NCBI GenBank assembly: GCA_004211235.1
Contig: SEEY01000296.1
Coordinates: 1 to 5,617, forward strand
Length of the DNA: 5,617 nt
Direction: 5' to 3'
DNA from: Rubrivivax sp.
GTDB taxonomy: Bacteria > Pseudomonadota > Gammaproteobacteria > Burkholderiales > Burkholderiaceae
Part shown: in pieces, positions 1 to 5,617 of the stretch
Numbering within the stretch: position 1 is the stretch's first letter
Layout: the number at the start of each line of letters is the position of its first letter
Position numbers and translations under genes: made by a program
The notes under the pieces: generated by a model
Told to the model about the DNA's origin: nothing
What the model saw: the letters and a program-made list of their open reading frames with translations, nothing else
Database searches by the model: none

Positions 1-3000
1 CCCCTGGTTGCAGCCGAGGCGGCGCCGGCCGTCGATTTCCCGCTGGAGCCCGAAGGCGCCATCGACGTGGCCGAAGTGCTGCCGGTGCCCGAGGTGCTCG
101 ACATCACCGCCCCGACGCTGGACAGCGATGCGGCGGCCCTGGCGCCGGACTTCCTGCTCGACCTGACCGAATCCAGCTCGGCCGATGCCGACACCGCGGT
201 CGCGGCGCGCTTCGTGCTGCCGGTCGAAGAGCCGACCCTCGAGCTCGGCGTGGCCACGGAAGAACCGACGCTGGACCTCGGCATGCCTGCCGAGGAACCC
301 GAGGCTGTCGAGTTCCACGAGCCCACCGAGCCGATGCCCCTGCCGCAGGTGTTGCCGGAGGAGGAGACGCTGGTCAACTTCCGCTTCGAGCTCGACCTGG
401 ACGAACCCGCCGCCGAAGCGCAGCCGCTGCCTGCGGGCGAGCCGCCGCCGCGGCCGGAGGAGACCACGCTGGTCATCCCCGCGCTCGAGCCCGTCGAATC
501 AACGCCGGCGCTGCATCTCGTCGAAACCAGGGTCGACGAACGTGCGTCGTCCGATACGGCCGACCTGGACGAGGGCTACAAGCTCATCGGTCCGTTGCGC
601 ATCAGCATCGCGCTCTTCAACATCTTCCTCAACGAGGCCGATGAGCTGTCGCGCAAGCTGTCCGTCGGCCTGGCCGAGTGGGCGGTCGAGATGGACTCGA
701 CGGTGCCGCAGAGCTGCGAGGTGCAGGCGCATGCCCTGGCAGGCAATGCCGGTACGGTTGGCTACGACGATCTGTCGAGCCTCGCCCGCGAGCTGGAGCA
801 TGCGCTGGGCCGCGCGCAACGCGCCGTCAGCTACGAGGTGGATGACGCGGATCTCTTCGTCCGCGCCGCCGACGACATCCGCCGTCTGCTGCATCAGTTC
901 GCCGCGGGCTTCCTGAAGCCGCACGACGCCGACGTCGTTGCGCGGCTGCATGCCTACCAGCCGCAGGAAGAGCCGATGACGGCCGCCGCGCCGTTGGACG
1001 AGCCGCTCACGCTGGACCTGCACGACCATTTCACCGGCGAGCTGGACACGCAGCTCCCGGAAGACACGCAGCTCCCGGAAGACACGCAACTGCCGGAAGA
1101 CACGCAACTGCCGGAAGACACGCAACTGCCGGAAGACGCGTTGCAAGGCGAGGCCGACGGGCTGCTGGCTGAACCGCAGGCATTCTTCAGCGAAGCCACG
1201 ACGCCGCTTGAACCCGAGGCGCAAGTCGAGCCTGAATCTGAGCCTGAGCCAGTTGCCGAAGCCCACGCCGAAGCCGAGGCCGAAGCCGCGGTGGTCGCCG
1301 CCGTCGAACCGGAACCCGAGGCCGGATTGCCCGATGCCATCGAGCCCGAGCTCTACCCGATCTTCGAGGAAGAGGGCCGAGACCTCCTGCAGGACCTGCA
1401 TGGCGCCCTGCGCGACTGGGTGGCTGACCCTGCGGAAATGGGCCGCTCCGACGCCTGTATGCGCGCGCTGCACACCTTCAAGGGCGGTGCTCGCCTGGCT
1501 GGCGCCATGCGCCTGGGCGAGCAGGCTCACAACCTCGAATCCGGGATTGAGGCGCTGCTGCGGGCCGGTGCCGCCGACGTCGGCCAGCTGCATGCGCTGC
1601 AGCACGAAGCCGACGCGCTCGATCACGCCTTCGAGGAGCTCGGTCGCAGCCTGAACGCTCCGGCCACTCCGGTGGCTGTCGTCGCGCCGATTGCCGCAGC
1701 AGCGCCCACACCGGCGCCCGCGCCCGCGCCGGTGCCAGCGCCAGCGCTCTCCGCCGTTGAATCGGTGGAGGCCGAGGAGCCCAGGCCGGAACCGCTGGCC
1801 CGGTTCGCCCAGCCTGCGCCGGTCGCCGAGGCAGCGCCGACTGAGCCGGCCCGCGAGATCGACTGGAGCCGCTTTGCCGACGCCACCGAGGTCGCACAGG
1901 CCGGCGAGAACCTCGCCATCGGCCAGGCGCTGGTCCGCGTACGGGGCAGCCTGCTGGAGCGCATGGCCACGCAGGCCGGCGAGGTCAGCATCCGCCGTGC
2001 GCGCATGGAGTCCGAACTCGCCCAGATGAAGGGCGCGCTGATCGACCTGGACGACAACCTGGAGCGCCTGCGCACGCAGCTGCGCGAGCTGGACCTGCAG
2101 GCCGAGGCGCAGATGCACGCCCAGCAGGAGCTGGCGCAGCAGGGCGGCCGCGAGTTCGATCCGCTCGAGTTCGACCGTTACACCCGCTTCCAGGAACTGA
2201 CCCGCATGCTGACCGAGTCGGTCGGCGACGTGGCCACGCTGCAGCGCACGCTGGGCCGCAACGTGCAGGCGGGTGAAGACGAGCTGGCCGCCCAGTCGCG
2301 GCTGACGCGCGAGCTGCAGGACGACCTGCTGCGCACCCGCCTCGTCGATTTCGACAGCATCGGCGAGCGCATGCACCGCGTCGTCCGGCAGGCCGCGCGC
2401 GATGCCGGCAAGCAGGTCAAGCTGGTGATCACCGGCGGCCAGACCGAGCTCGACCGCTCGGTGCTGGAACGCACGGCCGGCGCCTTCGAGCATCTGCTGC
2501 GCAACAGCGTCGCCCACGGCATCGAGACACCCGAAGTGCGCACGGCGGCTGGCAAGGAAGCCGCCGGCACGCTGCACATCGAAGTCAGCCAGCATGGCAA
2601 CGAAGTGCTGCTGAATTTCGCCGACGACGGCGCCGGCCTGAATCTCGCTCGCATCCGCGAGCGCGGCCTGCAGCTCGGCCTGATCTCGGCCGACGCCGAG
2701 CCCGACGAGGCGCAGCTGCGCCGGCTGATCTTCGCGCCCGGCTTCTCCACCGCGAGCCAGGTCACCGAGCTTAGCGGCCGCGGTATCGGCATGGACGTCG
2801 TCCGTGCCGAGGTCGGCACGCTGGGTGGCAGCATCGAGACCACCTCGACCGCGGGCAAGGGCACGAGCTTCCTGCTGCGTCTGCCGCTCACGACGGCGCT
2901 GACGCAGATCGTGCTGCTCAAGAGCGCCGAGCAGGTGGTTGCCGTCCCGGCTGCCTTGATGGAGTCCGTGCAGCGCGTGCCGGTCGAAGCCGTCGAGGCG

Positions 3001-3774
3001 GCCTACGCCACCGGCAAGCTCAAGCATGGTGGCGCCGAGCTGCCGTTCTACTGGCTGGGTGGCCTGCTCGGCCACGGCGGCCGTGGCCAGACGCATGGCC
3101 GCCATGCACCGGTCGTGCTGATGCGCAGCGCCCAGGGTGCACTGGCCCTGCACGTCGACGAGGTCGTCGGCAACCAGGAGGTTGTCGTCAAGAACCTCGG
3201 CGCCCAGCTCAACCGCGTGCCGGGCCTGGCGGGCATCAGCCTGCTGGCCTCGGGCGACGTCGCGCTGATCTACAACGTGGTTGCGCTGGCCGATTGGTAC
3301 GGCGTGGATGCCCAGGCCCGCCTGGCTACCGCGCATGCCGCCCAGACGGCGGATCAGGCACCCGCTGCGCCGGTGGTCGATGAAACCCAGATGGCGCCGC
3401 TGGTGATGGTGGTCGACGATTCGCTGACCGTGCGACGCGTGACCCAGCGCTTGCTGGAGCGCGTCGGCTTCCGGGTGCTGCTGGCCAAGGACGGCCTGGA
3501 CGCGATGGAGAAGCTCTCGGGTGACGAGTTGCCTTCGGTGGTGCTGTCCGACATCGAAATGCCGCGGATGGACGGCTTCGATTTGGTGCGTAATATGCGG
3601 GCGGATTCGAGGTTGTCCCGCTTGCCCGTCATCATGATCACGTCCCGCATCGCCCAGAAGCACCGCGACTACGCTGCGCAGCTCGGAGTCGACCACTATT
3701 TGGGCAAGCCCTACGACGAAGAGCATCTGCTGGGGCTGGTACGGCAGTACACCCGCCAGGCTGTAGCGGCCTGA
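1..3774 (+). CDS. chpA: ChpA/PilL-type hybrid chemosensory histidine kinase, 5'-truncated
   Basis: This is a cytoplasmic CheA-family kinase of the Pil-Chp system; in that family it autophosphorylates Hpt histidines and passes phosphate to response regulators (PilG, PilH) that set type IV pilus activity. The frame is open from base 1, so the GTG at 67 is probably an internal Val and not the start. Residues below count from that GTG. Hpt-1 is about 172-285, with His222 in AHALAGNAG. Hpt-2 is about 426-530, with His469 in ALHTFKGGA. A helical, coiled-coil-like dimerisation region spans about 612-770. The HATPase spans about 770-942, with N box HLLRNSVAHGIE (809-820), DDGAGL (853-858), GRGIGMDVV (904-912) and GKGTSF (930-935). 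A CheW-like domain spans about 945-1078. The C-terminal receiver spans about 1111-1230, with Asp1117/Asp1118, phospho-acceptor Asp1162, Thr1192 and Lys1214. All catalytic motifs look intact. Family members reach 2000-2500 residues, so several more Hpt domains may lie upstream. No membrane segment is seen. The ChpA class is confident; the exact gene name is less so. Confidence 0.93.
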   Translation, partial: PLVAAEAAPAVDFPLEPEGAIDVAEVLPVPEVLDITAPTLDSDAAALAPDFLLDLTESSSADADTAVAARFVLPVEEPTLELGVATEEPTLDLGMPAEEPEAVEFHEPTEPMPLPQVLPEEETLVNFRFELDLDEPAAEAQPLPAGEPPPRPEETTLVIPALEPVESTPALHLVETRVDERASSDTADLDEGYKLIGPLRISIALFNIFLNEADELSRKLSVGLAEWAVEMDSTVPQSCEVQAHALAGNAGTVGYDDLSSLARELEHALGRAQRAVSYEVDDADLFVRAADDIRRLLHQFAAGFLKPHDADVVARLHAYQPQEEPMTAAAPLDEPLTLDLHDHFTGELDTQLPEDTQLPEDTQLPEDTQLPEDTQLPEDALQGEADGLLAEPQAFFSEATTPLEPEAQVEPESEPEPVAEAHAEAEAEAAVVAAVEPEPEAGLPDAIEPELYPIFEEEGRDLLQDLHGALRDWVADPAEMGRSDACMRALHTFKGGARLAGAMRLGEQAHNLESGIEALLRAGAADVGQLHALQHEADALDHAFEELGRSLNAPATPVAVVAPIAAAAPTPAPAPAPVPAPALSAVESVEAEEPRPEPLARFAQPAPVAEAAPTEPAREIDWSRFADATEVAQAGENLAIGQALVRVRGSLLERMATQAGEVSIRRARMESELAQMKGALIDLDDNLERLRTQLRELDLQAEAQMHAQQELAQQGGREFDPLEFDRYTRFQELTRMLTESVGDVATLQRTLGRNVQAGEDELAAQSRLTRELQDDLLRTRLVDFDSIGERMHRVVRQAARDAGKQVKLVITGGQTELDRSVLERTAGAFEHLLRNSVAHGIETPEVRTAAGKEAAGTLHIEVSQHGNEVLLNFADDGAGLNLARIRERGLQLGLISADAEPDEAQLRRLIFAPGFSTASQVTELSGRGIGMDVVRAEVGTLGGSIETTSTAGKGTSFLLRLPLTTALTQIVLLKSAEQVVAVPAALMESVQRVPVEAVEAAYATGKLKHGGAELPFYWLGGLLGHGGRGQTHGRHAPVVLMRSAQGALALHVDEVVGNQEVVVKNLGAQLNRVPGLAGISLLASGDVALIYNVVALADWYGVDAQARLATAHAAQTADQAPAAPVVDETQMAPLVMVVDDSLTVRRVTQRLLERVGFRVLLAKDGLDAMEKLSGDELPSVVLSDIEMPRMDGFDLVRNMRADSRLSRLPVIMITSRIAQKHRDYAAQLGVDHYLGKPYDEEHLLGLVRQYTRQAVAA
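226..321 (+). repeat. Degenerate 33-bp coding repeat, acidic linker (EEPTLELG type)
   Basis: Within the kinase gene, two adjacent 11-residue units read EEPTLELGVAT and EEPTLDLGMPA (226-291). A third, weaker unit begins EEPEAVEF (292 onward). The DNA has diverged between units, so this is an old duplication. The segment is part of a roughly 170-residue acidic, Pro-rich stretch before Hpt-1 that looks like a flexible tether. No binding function can be assigned. Confidence 0.55.
1045..1134 (+). repeat. 18-bp tandem repeat, five copies, coding (DTQLPE)x5
   Basis: Five head-to-tail 18-bp units encode DTQLPE five times (residues 327-356 counted from the GTG at 67) in the linker between the two visible Hpt domains. 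Copies 1 and 2 are identical (gacacgcagctcccggaa). Copies 3 to 5 are identical to each other (gacacgcaactgccggaa) and differ from the first pair at two silent positions. The array keeps the frame and ends abruptly at GACGCG. This two-block pattern suggests recent expansion by slippage or unequal recombination. The unit is a multiple of three, so copy-number change would lengthen or shorten the tether without breaking the kinase. Confidence 0.93.
1705..1746 (+). repeat. Low-complexity Pro/Ala-rich linker coding segment
   Basis: This stretch encodes a Pro-Ala alternating run (residues 547-560, PTPAPAPAPVPAPA) inside a longer Ala/Pro/Glu-rich linker (about residues 531-597) between Hpt-2 and the dimerisation region. 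Such linkers are typical spacers between phosphotransfer domains and the kinase core. The DNA mixes ccc, ccg and cca codons, so it is compositional bias more than a clean DNA repeat. Confidence 0.6.
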
Positions 3775-3791
3775 CGTCTGATCCGATCCTC

Positions 3792-4832
3792 ATGTCCCAG
3801 GTTGTCGACCACCTTGCTGAACTGACGGGTTTCCGTGACCGTGACGTCATGGACGTCACGCTCGTCATGGCGCTGCGTGACCTGCTGGAGCCCGAATCCG
3901 CCGCCATTTACCGCACGGTGGGCGAGCCGGGCCAGGAGCGCTGGCTGACACGTGCGCATCTGCGCGCCGGCGATGCCGTTGCGACGGCGGATCCGCTCTG
4001 GGCCAAACCGGAGACGCTCCCCCTGGTGGCCAGCCATCCGCTTCGGCTGGAGGCCATGCGCAGTCGCAGCGTCACGCAGGTGGCGCAGGGCGGCCAGTGG
4101 CTCTACCTGTTCCCGATCGCCACCGAGCGTGACGTGATCGGGGTCATCGAAATCTTATCCACGCGCCGCCTGGGCACGGGCGCCCAGCGCATGGTCGGCA
4201 GCGTGCTGCGGATCTATCACAACTTCCAGGGCCTGCTCGACTACTCCGAGCGGGACACGCTGACCGGTCTGCTCAACCGCAAGACCTTCGATGAAAGCTT
4301 CCTCAAGGTACTGTCGGACCTGCCGAAGCGCGCTGAAGCCGGGCATGAGGCCGAAGACCGCCGCCACGAGCCGGCCACACCGCACTATGTGATCGGTGTC
4401 ATTGACATCGATCACTTCAAGTCCGTGAACGACCGTTTCGGCCACCTGATCGGCGACGAAGTGCTGCTGCTCTTGTCGCGGCTGATGCGCGGCTCCTTCC
4501 GCTTCCACGACCTGCTCTACCGTTTCGGCGGCGAGGAGTTCGTCGTGCTGATGCGTTGCGACGAACAGATTCACGCCGGCGAGGCCTTTGAGCGGCTGCG
4601 TCTCAACACCGAGCGATACGCCTTCCCGCAGGTCGGCCGCATCACGGTCAGCATCGGTTTCGCGGAAGTGCGTGGCGGCGATTCGCCGGCCGCCGCCTTC
4701 GAGCGGGCCGACAAGGCTGTCTATCACGCCAAGGGGCACGGCCGCAACCAGGTCCACAACTACGCGGCCCTGGTGGCCAGCGGCCTCATCCAGGAAGCCG
4801 CGGCGCACGACAGCGACGTCGAGCTGTTCTGA
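3792..4832 (+). CDS. GAF-GGDEF diguanylate cyclase, 346 aa
   Basis: Predicted to make cyclic di-GMP from two GTP. Residues about 15-145 have the pattern of a GAF-type sensor domain (for example LYLFPIATERDVIGVIEI); the ligand is unknown. The GGDEF domain starts at DTLTGLLNR (155-163). It carries the metal ligand Asp205 with Phe209, Asn213 and Asp222 in the nucleotide pocket, the signature RFGGEEF (244-250), and Lys314/Arg318 near the end. An RxxD inhibitory site (Arg237, Asp240) sits at the standard distance before GGEEF, so product feedback inhibition is expected. A charged, roughly 15-residue extension (about 178-195) lengthens the loop before the first core strand. No membrane segment or signal peptide is seen, so the protein should be cytosolic. 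The ATG lies 17 bp after the kinase stop with no convincing Shine-Dalgarno sequence, suggesting co-transcription and perhaps coupled translation; Met20 (3849) is the only nearby in-frame alternative. Catalytic activity is inferred from motifs. Confidence 0.94.
   Translation: MSQVVDHLAELTGFRDRDVMDVTLVMALRDLLEPESAAIYRTVGEPGQERWLTRAHLRAGDAVATADPLWAKPETLPLVASHPLRLEAMRSRSVTQVAQGGQWLYLFPIATERDVIGVIEILSTRRLGTGAQRMVGSVLRIYHNFQGLLDYSERDTLTGLLNRKTFDESFLKVLSDLPKRAEAGHEAEDRRHEPATPHYVIGVIDIDHFKSVNDRFGHLIGDEVLLLLSRLMRGSFRFHDLLYRFGGEEFVVLMRCDEQIHAGEAFERLRLNTERYAFPQVGRITVSIGFAEVRGGDSPAAAFERADKAVYHAKGHGRNQVHNYAALVASGLIQEAAAHDSDVELF
3840..3860. repeat. Perfect 9-bp inverted repeat near the 5' end of the cyclase gene
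   Basis: Arms CGTGACGTC (3840-3848) and GACGTCACG (3852-3860) are exact reverse complements around a 3-base ATG spacer. The spacer is the in-frame Met20 codon of the cyclase. The half-sites resemble a dimeric-regulator operator, but the position is 48 bp inside the coding region and the residues encoded (RDVMDVT) are ordinary. It could be a chance product of repeated Asp-Val codons. Confidence 0.4.
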
Positions 4833-4889
4833 CGGCCCGGGCCGTTGCTGCTTCAAAAGCCCGGGTGGGGCCTCGGCGCCTGCGAGGTC
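4832..4889. terminator. Possible weak bidirectional terminator between convergent genes
   Basis: The short spacer between two convergent stop codons holds a perfect 14-bp palindrome, acggcccgggccgt (4832-4845). Its CCCGGGC (4836-4842) could alternatively pair with GCCCGGG (4859-4865). A second hairpin has a 7-bp stem with one G-T pair: GGCCTCG (4869-4875) with CGAGGTC (4883-4889). Neither strand has a real T tract; the best is TTTT on the minus strand at 4858-4855. Location and folding favour a terminator, but the lack of a U run makes intrinsic termination doubtful. Confidence 0.35.
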
Positions 4890-4893
4890 TGAC

Positions 4894-5617
4894 TCAGCCC
4901 GCCGGCAGCTGGCGTGACTTGACGGCCGCATAGCGGGCCAGCGTGCGCTCGCGGGCCACGGCGTGGTCGACGACCGGCCGTGGATAGTCCACCCCCTGCA
5001 TTGCCAGCGGCGCGCGGTCCCAGGGCGCGTGGATGGCCTTGGCATCGAGCGCCGCGAGTTCCGGGCAGTAGCGGCGAATGAAGCGGCCCTCGGCGTCGAA
5101 CTTCTCGCTCTGCGCCGTCGGATTGAAGATGCGGAAGTAGGGCTGAGCGTCGCAGCCGCTGCTGCTGGCCCATTGCCAGCCGCCGTTGTTGGCGGCGAGG
5201 TCGTAGTCGATGAGCTTCTCGGCGAAATAGCGCTCGCCCCAGCGCCAGTCCAGCCCCAAATCCTTCATCAGAAAGCTGGCCACCACCATCCGCAGCCGGT
5301 TGTGCATGTAGCCCGTCTGGTTGATCTGCGCCATGGCCGCATCCACCAGCGGGTAGCCGGTGCGGCCTTCGCACCAGGCGGCAAACAACGCATCGGCCTG
5401 GGCGCCGCTTTCCCACTGGATGGCGTCGTAGGCCGGCTTGAAGCTGGATCCCACCACGTGCGGGTGGTGGGCCAGGATCTGAAAGTAGAAGTCGCGCCAG
5501 ATCAGCTCGCTCAGCCAGGTCGCCGCTCCTGCGCTGCCCTTAGCACTGCGTTCATGGGCCAGTCGCGCCGCCTGCCGGATCGACAGCGTGCCAAAGCGCA
5601 GATGCACGCTGAGGTAG
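4894..5617 (-). CDS. phrB: Class I deoxyribodipyrimidine (CPD) photolyase, C-terminal part
   Basis: This is the FAD-binding catalytic half of a cryptochrome/photolyase-family protein, expected to split UV-induced cyclobutane pyrimidine dimers using blue light. The frame runs off the right edge; the GTG at 5607 is internal, since Tyr-Leu-Ser codons precede it in frame and join the family motif LRFGTLSIR. About 240 residues are visible, roughly half of the 472-residue E. coli enzyme, so the N-terminal antenna domain is missing. Counting the Val at 5607 as 1, SELIWRDF holds Glu34 and Trp37 (E. coli Glu274, Trp277). MHNRLRM holds Asn103 and Arg104 (Asn341, Arg342). The electron-transfer Trp triad is complete: Trp65, Trp121 and Trp144 (Trp306, Trp359, Trp382). 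NNGGWQW and PYFRIFNP are typical of class I enzymes. It converges on the cyclase gene, so it is transcribed independently; its promoter is outside the window. A cryptochrome-like role cannot be excluded. Confidence 0.95.
   Translation of the reverse strand, partial: YLSVHLRFGTLSIRQAARLAHERSAKGSAGAATWLSELIWRDFYFQILAHHPHVVGSSFKPAYDAIQWESGAQADALFAAWCEGRTGYPLVDAAMAQINQTGYMHNRLRMVVASFLMKDLGLDWRWGERYFAEKLIDYDLAANNGGWQWASSSGCDAQPYFRIFNPTAQSEKFDAEGRFIRRYCPELAALDAKAIHAPWDRAPLAMQGVDYPRPVVDHAVARERTLARYAAVKSRQLPAG

Noticed and set aside
1045..1134. Tandem array considered as a CRISPR or regulatory iteron array
   Set aside because: Units are contiguous with no spacers, stay in frame and encode a repeated hexapeptide; this is a coding minisatellite.
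954..1340. A 128-codon minus-strand Ser/Gly/Cys-rich open frame with SGSCVS repeats
   Set aside because: The repeats are only the antisense reading of the DTQLPE-coding tandem array.
3070..3088. Perfect inverted repeat with 8-bp arms (GGCCACGG / CCGTGGCC) inside the CheW-like domain
   Set aside because: It falls in Gly/His/Arg codons (GHGGRGQ) of very high GC content, deep inside a coding domain, where short inverted repeats are expected by chance.
499..3726. A 1075-codon open frame on the minus strand, opposite the kinase gene
   Set aside because: It is antisense to clear domain-coding sequence, is rich in Arg, Gln, His, Gly and Leu, and has no recognisable domain. Long antisense open frames are expected where GC-rich codon bias suppresses stops.
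4155..5045. A 296-codon minus-strand open frame spanning the cyclase and photolyase ends
   Set aside because: It overlaps the well-supported cyclase and the photolyase C-terminus in another frame, shows no family motif and has the composition of a shadow frame.
5298..5308. Tyr in place of E. coli Trp338 in the photolyase (TGYMHNR versus TGWMHNR), considered as a functional loss
   Set aside because: This Trp is not part of the electron-transfer triad, which is complete here, and Tyr is to my knowledge common at this position in class I photolyases.
4853..5416. A 187-codon minus-strand open frame within the photolyase gene
   Set aside because: It lies in a different frame from the photolyase, whose conserved motifs fill this region; the alternative product is Arg/Pro/Gly-rich with no domain.

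Overview
The window is GC-rich, densely coding DNA and reads as a Gram-negative proteobacterial chromosome. I favour a betaproteobacterium (Burkholderiales or Rhodocyclales type), based on the wording of the receiver and CheW-like domains of the first gene. That is recognition from memory, not a database match. There are three protein-coding genes, two of them cut by the window edges. I see no RNA genes, mobile elements or CRISPR array.

Bases 1-3774 (+) hold the C-terminal 1257 residues of a very large hybrid CheA-type histidine kinase of the ChpA/PilL class, the kinase of the Pil-Chp chemosensory system that controls type IV pili. The visible part runs: acidic linker, Hpt domain, linker with a five-copy 18-bp tandem repeat, second Hpt domain, Pro/Ala linker, helical dimerisation region, HATPase, CheW-like domain, receiver domain. 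The frame is open to base 1, so the true start and probably further Hpt domains lie upstream.

Seventeen bases downstream on the same strand, 3792-4832 encodes a GAF-GGDEF diguanylate cyclase with an intact active site and an intact inhibitory RxxD site. The spacing suggests the two genes are co-transcribed. That would place a cyclic-di-GMP synthase in the same transcription unit as a pilus chemosensory kinase, a plausible link between twitching motility and surface attachment.

A 61-bp convergent spacer (4833-4893) contains GC-rich inverted repeats that may act as a weak bidirectional terminator. Beyond it, on the minus strand, lies the C-terminal half of a class I DNA photolyase, running off the right edge. 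It is a separate transcription unit with no evident functional link to the other two. I did not find a wholly new system. The most notable features are the in-frame tandem repeat in the kinase linker, the kinase-cyclase pairing and a perfect inverted repeat near the start of the cyclase gene.
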